Source of the DNA: a virus
DNA length: 33,019 nt
Strand: one strand, 5' to 3'
Virus record (IMG/VR): IMGVR_UViG_3300044577_000044
Location: 1-33,019 of that record
Below the pieces are notes generated by a model. The model saw only the letters and a program-made list of their open reading frames with translations. It searched no databases and was not told where the DNA came from. Shown here one piece after another: positions 15,048-23,242 of this stretch (positions within the stretch are counted from its first letter, which is position 1; the number at the start of each line of letters is the position of its first letter). The position numbers and the translations under genes are program-made.

Positions 15048-16417
15048 GTGGTCTGGATCTCCGCCCCGGCGACGACCGGCGCCCATACGACATACAGCGT
15101 GCAGGCGCCACCGCCATCGATGTCGCCCTCGGCCAGCATGTCGATCAGATCCTCCGTGCCGGTGATCCGAATCGGGTCCGACCAAACGTGCTGCTCGGCC
15201 GTCCCGACCTCGTCGACCGTCGGCGCCGCCCCCACGGTGGCGGGGAAGAACACATCGCCGACCGCGGTGCCGGTGTGGATCTCGCCGAGAGCCATCAAGG
15301 TGATGCCGCTTTCGGTGATCAGCGACATTTCCTCGGTTTCGTTGGCTACCGTGCTCACCACGCCGTAGATGCCATAAACATCGACCGGCCCGTTGATCGC
15401 GAATGTTACCGACGCCTCGCCCTCGTCGTTCATCTCGACCGTCGCGAGCGCCGTTACCTCAAGCCGGCCGCGTCCCAACAACTCGGCTTCCACGGGCGGC
15501 GTTTCAGCGGTTGTCGAGATCGTATTGCCGGAAATGAAGCACGCATCGGCCACGATCGCGGCCGTCACGGCGTCGGTGACGTTGGTATAGCAGCGATTTC
15601 CCTGGATGACGCCGATGGTGCCGGTGAGCAGCGAGATAACCGCGACGGTATTCAGGCCACCCGCCAACGGATCACCGTTCCACAGCACATTGTCCTCGAT
15701 AACCACCTTCTGGGACAGGGTGGTGTCGCCGCGGATGCACGCGGTCGAGTAATCGCCGATCACGGTATTGCGGCGGATCGTGATACCAATGACGGCACCG
15801 TTCAACTCGATGAACGAGACTGCGGCCTGTGCGCCCGCATCCGCCCAACAATCCTCGATAACACCTTCGTCCGCGCCGGCCTCAACGATAATCGTATCAG
15901 CGAATTCATCCGTTGCCGCCTCGGCATCGGCAAACCGGCAATTGCGAATGGTGTAGCGGTCGCCCGCCGCCTCGATGTTGATGGCGTTGGTCACCGCGTT
16001 TGTTCCAGGACGGAAGCGCAGATTTTCCAGCAAGACGTTCGCCGCGCCGATCACAAGCTCGCTGGCGGTGGCGTCATGATCGAAGGTGGGCACGTCTGTG
16101 CCATTGCCGAGGCCGATGATGCTGACGCCGGCCACGTCCACGTCCACGGCGTCCGCGCCAGCCAAGTTCTCGTTATGGCCGGCCTTGACCATGATGATGT
16201 CGCCGCGGTTCGCGATGCATTGGCCGACGGCATAGTCCAAGGTCGAGAACGGCGCGTCGAACGTGCCCTTGTTCTGATCCGAGCCGCCTCTTTGGCCAAC
16301 AAGCAAATTCGTGCCGTTGTAGACCCAATAGACCCTGCCGGCATACGTGTTGAGAAGGGGAAGCCCGCGCACGTTGATGCCGTGAGCGAAGCCCTTCGGG
16401 TAATTGGAAATACCCAT
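15044..16417 (-). CDS. Right-handed beta-helix-like virion protein
   Basis: A 457-residue protein preceded by AAGGAG. From about residue 60 it has repeated rungs such as VSIIGLGNGTDVPTF, VLLENLRFRPG, YTIRNCRFADAEA, GVIEDCWADAGA, ITIRRNTVIGDY and VVIEDNVLWNGD, typical of pectate-lyase-like right-handed beta-helices. Rungs end around residue 305 and a separate beta domain (about 310-457) follows. No catalytic residues are evident. The position directly downstream of the major capsid gene, after a terminator hairpin, suggests a capsid fibre or decoration trimer rather than a tailspike. Confidence 0.82.
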   Translation of the reverse strand: MGISNYPKGFAHGINVRGLPLLNTYAGRVYWVYNGTNLLVGQRGGSDQNKGTFDAPFSTLDYAVGQCIANRGDIIMVKAGHNENLAGADAVDVDVAGVSIIGLGNGTDVPTFDHDATASELVIGAANVLLENLRFRPGTNAVTNAINIEAAGDRYTIRNCRFADAEAATDEFADTIIVEAGADEGVIEDCWADAGAQAAVSFIELNGAVIGITIRRNTVIGDYSTACIRGDTTLSQKVVIEDNVLWNGDPLAGGLNTVAVISLLTGTIGVIQGNRCYTNVTDAVTAAIVADACFISGNTISTTAETPPVEAELLGRGRLEVTALATVEMNDEGEASVTFAINGPVDVYGIYGVVSTVANETEEMSLITESGITLMALGEIHTGTAVGDVFFPATVGAAPTVDEVGTAEQHVWSDPIRITGTEDLIDMLAEGDIDGGGACTLYVVWAPVVAGAEIQTT

Positions 16418-16430
16418 GCTGATTTCTCCT

Positions 16431-16462
16431 TAAAGAGAGGGGGGCCCGAAGGCCCCCGCTCT
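16431..16462 (-). terminator. Hairpin terminator after the major capsid gene
   Basis: On the minus strand GGGGGCC-TTCG-GGCCCCC forms a seven-base perfect stem with a stable UUCG-type tetraloop, extended by AGAG/CTCT below a one-base bulge, then TCTCTTTA. It lies between the capsid gene stop and the beta-helix gene. The T-tract is short, so it may be a partial terminator that lowers transcription downstream of the abundant capsid message. Confidence 0.75.
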
Positions 16463-16498
16463 ATTCGCCGGACGATCCCGGCACTTCAGGATGAGCGC

Positions 16499-17407
16499 TT
16501 ACGCGCCCGGCGAGCCGTAGATTTGACGGAAGTCCGTCATGCCGAACGAATACCGCTCGTAGCACTTGGCCTTGGCGTTCTTCGTGTCGAAGTCGTTGTC
16601 CTGATCGAAGTCGATGGTCTCGCGTTCGTAGTGGATGAGGCCGCGCATCACGTTTGTGCGGATGAACCACGCGTCCACGTCCGTGAAATAATGGTTCACC
16701 TTGATGCCGCCAGGCAGGGCGTTGGTCGACCGCAGCACGTTGATCGCGTTGTTGGCGGTATCGTGCTGGAGCACCGATTTCAGGATGCGGTTCGCCTCGA
16801 ACCACAACTGCCGCGGCACGTGCAGAGACTTCGGCATATTATTGAACTTCAGGCCACGGTCGTTCGTCGCGCCCATGATCTGAATGATCAGATCCTCGAG
16901 CGCCGCCTCCGAGATATCGGCGGCGGTGGCCAGGTGGTTCGACTGGTTGCCCGACTTGGTGCTGTGCGTGGTCGCGATCATCTCGGTGCCGTCGCCGAAG
17001 GTGAACGCCGAGTTGAACGCCCGGTTGTAGACGTTCGCCGCGACGTTTTCTTTGGTCTGGCGGTGCGAGAACGCCAACGCCTGGGCGCGCCGCTTCGAGA
17101 CGACCTCATAAAGGTTATCCTTGAGCTCCTCGTGGGTCACGATGTAGCCCAGCGCGTAGGCCACATGCGTGTATCGTGACACGAAGCCCTGGACCTCGCT
17201 GTCGTAGGAGACCGCCGCACCCTCAGGCTTGACCGGCGCCAAGCCGAAGCCGGTGACCTGCACGTCTTCCTCGTACTGCTTCTGCGAGGAATCGGTCTCG
17301 AAAAGATCGGTGTACTCGACTTTGTGCTCAGTGTAGGTGCGCCCCCACCACTTCTTGATCCCGGGCCAGAGGGCCTTCGGATGGGCGCCAGAGGTAATGA
17401 TTGCCAT
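16499..17407 (-). CDS. Major capsid protein (HK97-fold type)
   Basis: A 302-residue protein with a strong Shine-Dalgarno (GGAGGG) before the ATG. It opens MAIITSGAHPKALWPGIKKWWGRTYTEH. Next come the pattern YTDLFETDSSQKQYEEDVQVTGFGLAPVKPEG (E-loop side) and a long helical segment VTHEELKDNLYEVVSKRRAQALAFSHRQTKENVAANVYNRAF (spine helix, about 91-133). It closes with MTDFRQIYGSPGA. This matches a capsid family I know from podoviruses of Alphaproteobacteria. The position after portal, chaperonin, scaffold and decoration genes fits. Confidence 0.88.
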   Translation of the reverse strand: MAIITSGAHPKALWPGIKKWWGRTYTEHKVEYTDLFETDSSQKQYEEDVQVTGFGLAPVKPEGAAVSYDSEVQGFVSRYTHVAYALGYIVTHEELKDNLYEVVSKRRAQALAFSHRQTKENVAANVYNRAFNSAFTFGDGTEMIATTHSTKSGNQSNHLATAADISEAALEDLIIQIMGATNDRGLKFNNMPKSLHVPRQLWFEANRILKSVLQHDTANNAINVLRSTNALPGGIKVNHYFTDVDAWFIRTNVMRGLIHYERETIDFDQDNDFDTKNAKAKCYERYSFGMTDFRQIYGSPGA

Positions 17408-17420
17408 TGTTCAGCCCTCC

Positions 17421-18038
17421 TTAGACGCCGGCTCGGCCGACGGTGCCCTGGCTCAACCGGTGAAGGTTGATCAAGACTTCCATCCTGCCGTTGGCCGTCG
17501 TGATGTCGTTGTCCTCGCGATTTACCGCCCGGAGTATCTTCAACTCCAGGCCAGCGGTGGTGGCCTCGGTGGTGGAATCGAGCTCCACGCCCGAAAGGCC
17601 CGTGGTGGCGTCGCCGGCGGCCACGATGATGGAGGCATTCAGCCCCATCTCGGTCGCCGCCATGGTGCCATCGGACTGAATCTCGAAGATCACGTCCGGA
17701 TCGTCGCAAACCATCGCGACGCCCTCGGTCGAGGCCTTCGAGTGAACGGTCTCGAGGTCGGTGGGCACGGCCGCAAAGCTGACGATGACACCGATCATGA
17801 TCGCTGCGGCCGCGGAAGCCTCAATTTCCGGCAGCGTGCCGATGGGGAAGTGTCCCGCGCCAGGCACGTCGATGGCGGCGGCATTCGAGCCACCGGCCAC
17901 GATATCGACCGGATCGCCGATGAACAGGGCGGTGCCGTAGCCCGCATTGACGTAATACGGATTTACCGCCCCGTTGTAGGGTGCCCCGTTGCGATGCCGA
18001 ATCGGCCGCATCCCAAAGGGCGCGTCTAGGTTGGCCAT
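17421..18038 (-). CDS. Head decoration / structural protein
   Basis: A 205-residue protein starting MANLDAPFGMRPIRHRNGAPYNGAVNPYYV, a start I know from proteins encoded just before the capsid gene of these phages. The body is beta-rich with small residues and ends RVGMEVLINLHRLSQGT-like (RMEVLINLHRLSQGTVG). GGAG seven bases before the ATG overlaps the T-tract end of the preceding terminator. It probably decorates or stabilises the capsid. Confidence 0.8.
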   Translation of the reverse strand: MANLDAPFGMRPIRHRNGAPYNGAVNPYYVNAGYGTALFIGDPVDIVAGGSNAAAIDVPGAGHFPIGTLPEIEASAAAAIMIGVIVSFAAVPTDLETVHSKASTEGVAMVCDDPDVIFEIQSDGTMAATEMGLNASIIVAAGDATTGLSGVELDSTTEATTAGLELKILRAVNREDNDITTANGRMEVLINLHRLSQGTVGRAGV

Positions 18039-18049
18039 TGTTTTTCTCC

Positions 18050-18076
18050 AAAGAAAAGAGCCGCCCGAAAGCGGCC
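18050..18076 (-). terminator. Hairpin terminator before the decoration gene
   Basis: On the minus strand GCCGC-TTTCGG-GCGGC is followed by TCTTTTCTTT. The T-tract runs into the GGAG ribosome-binding site of the decoration gene, so the hairpin also sits next to translation initiation. It may separate the assembly genes upstream from a capsid-level transcript downstream, or act as an mRNA-stability hairpin after processing. Confidence 0.65.
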
Positions 18077-18104
18077 GTTATGGGCTGAGGGGGCGCAGAA
18101 CGAC

Positions 18105-18686
18105 TCAGGAGCGGACCGAGATGCCCTCGTCTGGCACGTAGTATTTGTCCTCATCCTGGGGTTGCGCCCCGTGAACTTCACCACGCCGCATCGCGGCGTC
18201 TACCTCGTCGATTTTGCCCTGCTTGACGGCCTGGTCCACCTCATAGAACTCATTGCGAATCTCCATAAGAAACGCCTTGAGCGGCGACCCGTCCTCTTTT
18301 GTTCCTACGGTCATCGAGCGGCGCTTGCCGCGGCCGGCCTCGTCGACCTCTATCTCGTCCTCGACAAACTCATACCCCGCCGTCGAGGCGGCGCGGAGAC
18401 GATCGCCGGTATCGTTGATCCAACGCCGGCGATACCCCATCCTCTCCGGAGCCGCCATCTTCGGGCGCGGATCGCCGAGCGGGACGCGGGCGCGCCGGCC
18501 GGTTTCCTCGCGTGTGGTCGGGCGTTCGGCGCGCGGGTTGAGTCCCTGGTCACCGCCATCATTGGTTTCCTCAGCCTTGGGCTGGCCAAGCGCCTTGATC
18601 AGCGTCGCCTTCGACATCTGGAAAGTATTGATGCCACGCTCCTTCGCCTCGGCACGCAGCTCTTTCATCGTGCGTTTCTCGGTCAT
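18105..18686 (-). CDS. SAP-like N-terminal structural/assembly protein
   Basis: A 193-residue protein. The first 35 residues (MKELRAEAKERGINTFQMSKATLIKALGQP) look like a SAP-type helix-extended-helix, a nucleic-acid or protein-binding motif. A Pro/Arg-rich linker follows. From about residue 80 comes a conserved block (MGYRRRWINDTGDRL...YEFVEDEIEVDE...LKAFLMEIRNEFYEVDQAVKQGKIDEVD) that I know from genes just upstream of the capsid gene in related phages. Function unknown; a head-assembly role is likely from position. Confidence 0.75.
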   Translation of the reverse strand: MTEKRTMKELRAEAKERGINTFQMSKATLIKALGQPKAEETNDGGDQGLNPRAERPTTREETGRRARVPLGDPRPKMAAPERMGYRRRWINDTGDRLRAASTAGYEFVEDEIEVDEAGRGKRRSMTVGTKEDGSPLKAFLMEIRNEFYEVDQAVKQGKIDEVDAAMRRGEVHGAQPQDEDKYYVPDEGISVRS

Positions 18687-18690
18687 GTCT

Positions 18691-18858
18691 TCATCCCTTG
18701 GCGAGCGACATCAGCCGCCGCATCTCGTCGATGGTCATCGGCGCTTTGGCGCGGACGCTCAAAACCACCCTGAATGTCCCGAGGTTCCACAACTCGAAAC
18801 TCCGCGCCTTGCCATCGTTGGCCTGTAGGGCACGCCATTCGTAGGATTGCTCGGTCAT
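18691..18858 (-). CDS. Small hypothetical protein (55 aa)
   Basis: The frame reads MTEQSYEWRALQANDGKARSF and continues with LWNLGTFRVVLSVRAKAPMT, then IDEMRRLMSLAKG and a TGA. It ends four bases before the next ATG. I prefer this frame to an overlapping 60-residue frame in the same interval because its composition is protein-like (hydrophobic beta strands plus an amphipathic C-terminal helix) and its spacing is operon-like. No domain recognised. Confidence 0.65.
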   Translation of the reverse strand: MTEQSYEWRALQANDGKARSFELWNLGTFRVVLSVRAKAPMTIDEMRRLMSLAKG

Positions 18859-18921
18859 TACCCATTCATCGCAATCTTGATGCGCTCTCTGCGGCGTCTC
18901 TCTTTACCTAATTAACGGCGG

Positions 18922-19068
18922 TTACGGACCGAGACGCTTAGGTTTTGGGACTTGACGCTTCCGAACCGCACTCCGCGCCGTGCTTGAGGCCTGTGCCGGC
19001 AATGTCGGTGCCTTACGCTTGCGCACGGATTTCAAGGATGTGCGCTTGCCTCTCAACTTGTTAGGCAT
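18922..19068 (-). CDS. Tiny Arg/Lys-rich protein (48 aa)
   Basis: MPNKLRGKRTSLKSVRKRKAP opens a frame with 16 basic residues out of 48 and no acidic residue, ending KRLGP and TAA. AAGGA lies eight bases before the ATG. It sits in the otherwise empty interval between the scaffold-like gene and the 55-residue gene. High basicity suggests DNA or RNA binding or packing inside the head; this is inference. Confidence 0.6.
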   Translation of the reverse strand: MPNKLRGKRTSLKSVRKRKAPTLPAQASSTARSAVRKRQVPKPKRLGP

Positions 19069-19119
19069 GATTTTTTCCTTTCACAGAATCAGATGAAAAC
19101 TGCTCTTCGGTCACCGGTC

Positions 19120-19989
19120 CTACTCCCATTCGTAATCGGCAACGTACTCCTCGCGGGTCATCAGTCCTTGCTTCACGAACCGAGTGCAGGCCGTCTTGGC
19201 GTCCGCGGGTAGATCGGCGAATGTCTTTCCGGCCCCGTTGCCCCGGCGCATGGTGCCGGCCCCGCTGCCCTCGACCCTGGACGGTTTCCGGCGCGCCGCG
19301 TTCTGGAATTTATCGGGGAACTTCGCTCGCACTTCCTCGGCGATCTTATCATAGAACGCTGGGCCCTCATGTTTGCGACCGACGACTGTCGCGATGGACT
19401 CCGCGTAGGCGGTCATCTCAATGTCGTCCCCATACCAGGGGTTATCGGCGCTGAACGGCTTGAAGTTGGGGTCTTCGTCTGGACCCTCCTTGCCCGTTGG
19501 CTTTTTCGCTGGCTCAGGCACTTCCTTGCCGAGCTCGTCGATCTTCTTCGCCGCATCGTCGTAAGCCGCGGTGTCCCCTTCCTCGACCGCCGCTCGCTGC
19601 TCGGTCTTGAGCTCGGCCATGGCGCGGTCATGGGCGCGCTGCTCGACGTTGCGGTAGTGGTCACGGAATTCCCCCATGGTGGTCTTCATTTCGCTGAGCT
19701 CGCCATCCTGGCGCTGTAGCGTGCTCCGGAGAATGGTTCGACCCTGGCGGATGAAGGTCCTCGCATTGACCCATTTCTCAGGGTCGCCGCGCCACTTGTC
19801 CTCGGGGGACCAGCCTTCCTCGGCGGCCAGTTGCTCGATCTCGGTGGGCTCTTCGTCGCCTTCGGTGGCCCTGCCTTCCTGGCCTTGGTCTTCTTGGTCC
19901 CCGGCGCCGTCTCCGGCGTCGTCGCCTTCGCCTTCGGCCGCAACTGAAGCAAGCTGGTCGGCCGTCAATGCCTCATCGTCTACGTTCAT
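19120..19989 (-). CDS. Probable scaffold / head-assembly protein
   Basis: A 289-residue, strongly acidic protein. The first 50 residues are Asp/Glu/Gly-rich. Then EQLAAEEGWSPEDKWRGDPEKWVNARTFIRQG (about 52-83) leads into a coiled coil (about 88-150). The C-terminal region has FADLPADAKTACTRFVKQGLMTREEYVADYEWE. The acidic N-terminus, coiled coil and helix-rich basic-acidic C-terminus, together with the WSPEDKWRGDP motif, are features of scaffold-type proteins I know between portal and capsid genes. Start overlaps the neighbour gene by ATGA. Confidence 0.8.
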   Translation of the reverse strand: MNVDDEALTADQLASVAAEGEGDDAGDGAGDQEDQGQEGRATEGDEEPTEIEQLAAEEGWSPEDKWRGDPEKWVNARTFIRQGRTILRSTLQRQDGELSEMKTTMGEFRDHYRNVEQRAHDRAMAELKTEQRAAVEEGDTAAYDDAAKKIDELGKEVPEPAKKPTGKEGPDEDPNFKPFSADNPWYGDDIEMTAYAESIATVVGRKHEGPAFYDKIAEEVRAKFPDKFQNAARRKPSRVEGSGAGTMRRGNGAGKTFADLPADAKTACTRFVKQGLMTREEYVADYEWE

Positions 19990-20138
19990 CGGGCCACTCC
20001 TTGCAGGGCCGCAAGCTGCTTCTTGGCCATAGCGGTGGCACGGCGCAACCGCGGCTTGTCCTTCCTGATTTCCTCAGCACGCACCAAGGTATGCACGTCC
20101 TGTTCGGCCTCATACTTCTGGTCCTCGGTCTTGGTCAT
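19986..20138 (-). CDS. Small helical protein (50 aa)
   Basis: I choose the ATG with GGAGG seven bases upstream, giving MTKTEDQKYEAEQDVHTLVRA and a helical Lys/Arg/Ala tail (IRKDKPRLRRATAMAKKQLAALQ). It overlaps the scaffold-like gene by ATGA. Proteins like this commonly sit between GroES-like and scaffold genes in this phage type. Function is unknown. Confidence 0.7.
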   Translation of the reverse strand: MTKTEDQKYEAEQDVHTLVRAEEIRKDKPRLRRATAMAKKQLAALQGVAR

Positions 20139-20157
20139 TGGTACATCCTCCATCATC

Positions 20158-20538
20158 TTACGCCGCGTCCAGTCCGACTCGGCTACGCCCTTGCACCCCC
20201 TGGATGGCGCTCTCGTTCTCCACCACGCCGCCGACATCCTTGTCCGTGCATAGCCGGTACTCCTCGCCGTCGGCGCCGGAGATCACGATGCCCTCGTATT
20301 TGCGGTAATACACCCGCGCGCCGGGCTTTAGAACCTCGCGCTCCTCGTCGGGCCAGTCGATGAACGCCTTGCCGCCAATGGCAACCAAGGTGCCTTTCAC
20401 CTGCGCCCATTGCTCCGTCTCGTGCGCCTTCGAGGGCTTGATGATGCCGCCGGCAGAGGTTTCCTCGACCGCATCGGGCAGGATCAGAATCTTATATTCT
20501 ACGGGTCGCAATCCAGAGGTATTTTTCAACTTGGACAT
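20158..20538 (-). CDS. Phage GroES/Cpn10-like co-chaperonin
   Basis: A 126-residue protein. After GLRPVEYKILILPDAVEE (strand one of the Cpn10 barrel) comes TSAGGIIKPSKAHETEQWAQ (about 27-46), corresponding to the mobile loop that binds GroEL, including GGII at residues 29-32. Then GTLVAIGG, LKPGARVYYRKYEGIVI and GEEYRLCTDKDV complete the barrel. The start is supported by GGGGG four bases upstream. It is about 30 residues longer than bacterial GroES because of a C-terminal tail. By analogy to T4 gp31 it may adapt host GroEL for folding the capsid protein; no GroEL is in the window. Confidence 0.85.
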   Translation of the reverse strand: MSKLKNTSGLRPVEYKILILPDAVEETSAGGIIKPSKAHETEQWAQVKGTLVAIGGKAFIDWPDEEREVLKPGARVYYRKYEGIVISGADGEEYRLCTDKDVGGVVENESAIQGVQGRSRVGLDAA

Positions 20539-20575
20539 GCGACCCCCAAGGTTTCCGACCACGACGGCCCGTCGT

Positions 20576-20809
20576 TCATTTTTGTACGGCTTCACTTCCC
20601 GTCTCCTCATAGGTGCTCAGCACGTCCCGGCCATAGTCGAGGTTGATCAAGTCGTTGTAGACCTGCGCCATGGACTGATCGTGCGCGGTCATTTCCTCGC
20701 CGTCGGCCCAGCGCGCCGCGAGCTCATCACGCCGCCCCTTGAGGAACGCCAGAAAGTGCTTGGTCGCCTGGCTGGCCTTCCACGCCTGAAACTGTTCCTT
20801 GGTCCACAT
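20576..20809 (-). CDS. Small hypothetical protein overlapping the portal gene
   Basis: A 77-residue, helix-rich protein (MWTKEQFQAWKASQATKHFLAFLKGRRDEL at the start, DINYLDYGRDVLSTYEE-like motif NDLINLDYGRDVLSTYEE near the end). It overlaps the portal 3' end by 83 bases in another frame. I choose the ATG with AAGG upstream; a GTG lies two codons earlier. The same type of small gene follows the portal gene in related phages, so I take it as real. Confidence 0.7.
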   Translation of the reverse strand: MWTKEQFQAWKASQATKHFLAFLKGRRDELAARWADGEEMTAHDQSMAQVYNDLINLDYGRDVLSTYEETGSEAVQK

Positions 20810-22739
20810 TTTCACCTTGCCTCATGATCGCCTGCGCCCACCCGCTAAGGAGCGCCATTTCCTGCTTGTAGATTTCCAAGTGGGGCCCGGCCTCGACTCC
20901 TTCAGCCTCAGCAATCAGTTTCAGCACCTTGGCGGCGCGCTCCGAAATTTGGCTCTGCAATTCAATACCGCGAAGACGCTGGTCCTCCTTCTTCAGGTCG
21001 ATCTCATCGGCGCGTGCCGCAATCTCCGGGTCCTGCGGCTCCTCCTCAAGAAGAAGTTCATCGATGTCCTCGATGGACGCCGCATCGAACACCCGCTGGC
21101 GAAGCTCCACCTGGTTGACCAGCGGATCGTCGCGGAACTGCATGAGGAACTCCGCACGCCCCAACCGCTGCATGTTGGTGACCACTTTTGGGTCGGCCAC
21201 CGGCACGATGTCGAAATCCCCTTGCGCGTAGTCCTCGGGGCCGATGGCTTCCGGTTCGTCCAGCACCGTGAAATAAGTCTCGGGGTCCAGATAACGTGCA
21301 TTCAGCCTGTACAGCTTGGCATATTCCGATTTGAGCGACCGGAATATCCGCTTGTAGATCGCCGAGAACACGCTCATGCCCTGCTCGATCAACGCCAGCG
21401 TGGTGGTCGGCGACTGGTTCCGGCCTTGCGCCTCGCCGGTCATCACGTCCTTGACCGACGAAATGTCCTTGCCCGCCTCGACCAACATCCCCAGCAGCAT
21501 GAAAAGCACGTTGCTCGGTTCCTTGATCGGCAGCGGAACGAGATTCTCGCGCAGTTTCCCGCCCGTAACGTCGACGGGCTTCCACTCGCCGGGCTTGAAC
21601 CTGATCTGCCCGCCCCTCAGCCGCGCCCCCCGGCCGATGAAACCGCCGCCAAGGTTCGACAGATGGCCGGCATCAAGAAGCTGGTTCAGGGTTGAGTTAG
21701 CCGCTTCGTTGATCGACCTCAGCAAAAAGCCGAACCCGATGTCGTGGAAGCCGCCAGTCGGGTTGGGCAGCAAGCCGTATTTCGTGAAATACTGGTCGCG
21801 CTCGATGCGGGCGATCTCACCGTCTTCGCTGACCGCAATTTGCTCCTCGCGGAAATTGGGGAGAATTCGGACGACCTTCGAGGTTTCCTTGTGTACGGTG
21901 ACGATGTAGGGCTCCACGAAGCCGTCCCGGTCAAGGTCCAGTAATCGGTGCTGTTCGAGGAATTCGTGCGGGGCGTCCTCATCGGCGTCCTTACCAGTGG
22001 CCGGGCCGAATTCCTCCCGGCGGAACACGCCGGAGCGCATTTTCCCCTCGATCTCGAACGGGTACAGCTCAAGTTCTTGAGTAATCCGCGGCACGGTTTC
22101 GAGGTCCCGCGCCCCATCATTCACCACCAGTTTGTCGGGCATGACCAACTCGGAGCGGTTGCGCCCAAGTGTCGCGTCGTAATAGGTCTTGCGGAAGCAC
22201 AGCCCGGAGATCGGGAGGATGTGCAGCAGCTTGTCGGTATCCTCTTCCCATTCGGTCATCTGATCTGTGAGCTGCCAGCTCATGTGGCGCGATATCCGGT
22301 CGCCGCGCAGGCGCTTTTGCCCGTCCTTGTCCGCGCCCACGATCTTGGCCTTGACCACGTCCTTGCCCGCCACGATGGCCGGATAGGCACGGGCGGCGAA
22401 CTGGATGGCTGCGCTGGTCAACAGGGGATACTTGACATTCGCCGCGCCGGGCCAGGGATAGGTCTTCGACTCCGCGCTCTGAAGAGCAAGCTTCAGCGCC
22501 TGGCTGTTGGTCTCCTCCCACTCCTTCCGGGAGGTCTTGTCGATGAGGTACTCGCGGCTGACCTTCTCTCCGATGCTTCCGAGCTCTTCGTCACTCAGCA
22601 AATCGGCGATGTTGTCGGCATCGAGATACTCGCGCAGCAGATCCAGCGGATCGCGCGCCTTGTCTTCCCCGTTGCCCCCGTATTCGCCCTCGTGGGCGGC
22701 AGGGAAGTCCGTGCTTTCGATGACGCCGTGCTCAGCCAT
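20727..22739 (-). CDS. Portal protein (P22-type, podovirus)
   Basis: A 670-residue protein, near P22 portal length. It has the typical SAESKTYPWPGAANVKYPLLTSAAIQFAARAYPAI segment (about 90-125), a clip/wing block with DKLVVNDGARDLETVPRITQE, the block FGFLLRSINEAANSTLNQLLDAGHLSNLGGGFIGRGARLRGG (about 350-395), and the stem/crown helix with DVMTGEAQGRNQSPTTTLALIEQGMSVFSAIYKRI. The C-terminal 70 residues form a long helical barrel-like end. It forms the dodecameric DNA channel at one capsid vertex. It overlaps the upstream gene by eight bases. Confidence 0.93.
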   Translation of the reverse strand: MAEHGVIESTDFPAAHEGEYGGNGEDKARDPLDLLREYLDADNIADLLSDEELGSIGEKVSREYLIDKTSRKEWEETNSQALKLALQSAESKTYPWPGAANVKYPLLTSAAIQFAARAYPAIVAGKDVVKAKIVGADKDGQKRLRGDRISRHMSWQLTDQMTEWEEDTDKLLHILPISGLCFRKTYYDATLGRNRSELVMPDKLVVNDGARDLETVPRITQELELYPFEIEGKMRSGVFRREEFGPATGKDADEDAPHEFLEQHRLLDLDRDGFVEPYIVTVHKETSKVVRILPNFREEQIAVSEDGEIARIERDQYFTKYGLLPNPTGGFHDIGFGFLLRSINEAANSTLNQLLDAGHLSNLGGGFIGRGARLRGGQIRFKPGEWKPVDVTGGKLRENLVPLPIKEPSNVLFMLLGMLVEAGKDISSVKDVMTGEAQGRNQSPTTTLALIEQGMSVFSAIYKRIFRSLKSEYAKLYRLNARYLDPETYFTVLDEPEAIGPEDYAQGDFDIVPVADPKVVTNMQRLGRAEFLMQFRDDPLVNQVELRQRVFDAASIEDIDELLLEEEPQDPEIAARADEIDLKKEDQRLRGIELQSQISERAAKVLKLIAEAEGVEAGPHLEIYKQEMALLSGWAQAIMRQGENVDQGTVSGVEGQPGDQALSGVPQGAA

Positions 22740-23055
22740 GGGCCTGCTCGTCCGCGATGCGGCGGAACTCAGCTCGGATGCGAGCCACCGTCGGCCCATG
22801 ATCCTGCAACGCGAATCCGGTCAGAGAGGACGCCTTGAGATCACCGACGCTATAAGCCTGCGCGCCCTGCCCTTGTGCGGAATACCATTTGTCTCGCACG
22901 TGGTGCCAACCGCAGCGCTCCGGGACACCAGCATGAAACGCCTGGTAAGCCCTCACTCGGTTGGTGATCGCCGTCAGGAATTGCTTGGGCCTCTTCATGC
23001 CCGGACGGATGAACAACTGCCGCACCGCCTCATCGATCATCTGCTCACGGGTCAT
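22732..23055 (-). CDS. Conserved small phage protein between terminase and portal
   Basis: A 107-residue protein (MTREQMIDEAVRQLFIRPGMKRPKQFLTAITNRVRAYQ at the start, then a Gly/Trp segment CGWHHVRDKWYSAQGQGAQ, then a C-terminal helix). The ATG lies one base after the upstream stop (TGACATG). I know proteins of this type at this position in alphaproteobacterial podoviruses. No domain name comes to mind; a structural or packaging accessory role is possible. Confidence 0.72.
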   Translation of the reverse strand: MTREQMIDEAVRQLFIRPGMKRPKQFLTAITNRVRAYQAFHAGVPERCGWHHVRDKWYSAQGQGAQAYSVGDLKASSLTGFALQDHGPTVARIRAEFRRIADEQAHG

Positions 23056-23056
23056 G

Positions 23057-23242
23057 TCAATACCCGCCCACGGTTCCGGCAGACTCCGGCTTGAGAAAAT
23101 GCTTCGCAAAATCCATCTGAAATAAACTCCGCCCCACAGTCGTAAGAAGGCCCGCCGGCGGTCTTTGGCGGCGGTTCAGCCATAAAAGGCTTGCTGCATG
23201 TGTCGGGTGAACGACAAGAGCAAAGAGCCAATATTTGACCAT
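23057..23242 (-). CDS. Tiny hypothetical protein (61 aa)
   Basis: The ATG at 23242 shares a base with the previous stop (TGATG). MVKYWLFALVVHPTHAASLLW is a hydrophobic N-terminus and may be a membrane anchor or signal-like segment; the rest is Arg/Pro-rich. It ends in GGY followed by TGA, as does its upstream neighbour. A TTG one codon earlier is possible but the junction favours the ATG. Function unknown. Confidence 0.55.
   Translation of the reverse strand: MVKYWLFALVVHPTHAASLLWLNRRQRPPAGLLTTVGRSLFQMDFAKHFLKPESAGTVGGY

Noticed and set aside
15188-17179. 663-codon open frame on the plus strand
   Set aside because: It is antisense to the beta-helix and capsid genes. The Asp/Arg/His/Val-rich composition is that of a mirror frame in GC-rich DNA, with no domain pattern.
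18683-18865. 60-codon minus frame overlapping the 55-residue gene
   Set aside because: Less protein-like; the other frame has operon spacing to the next gene.
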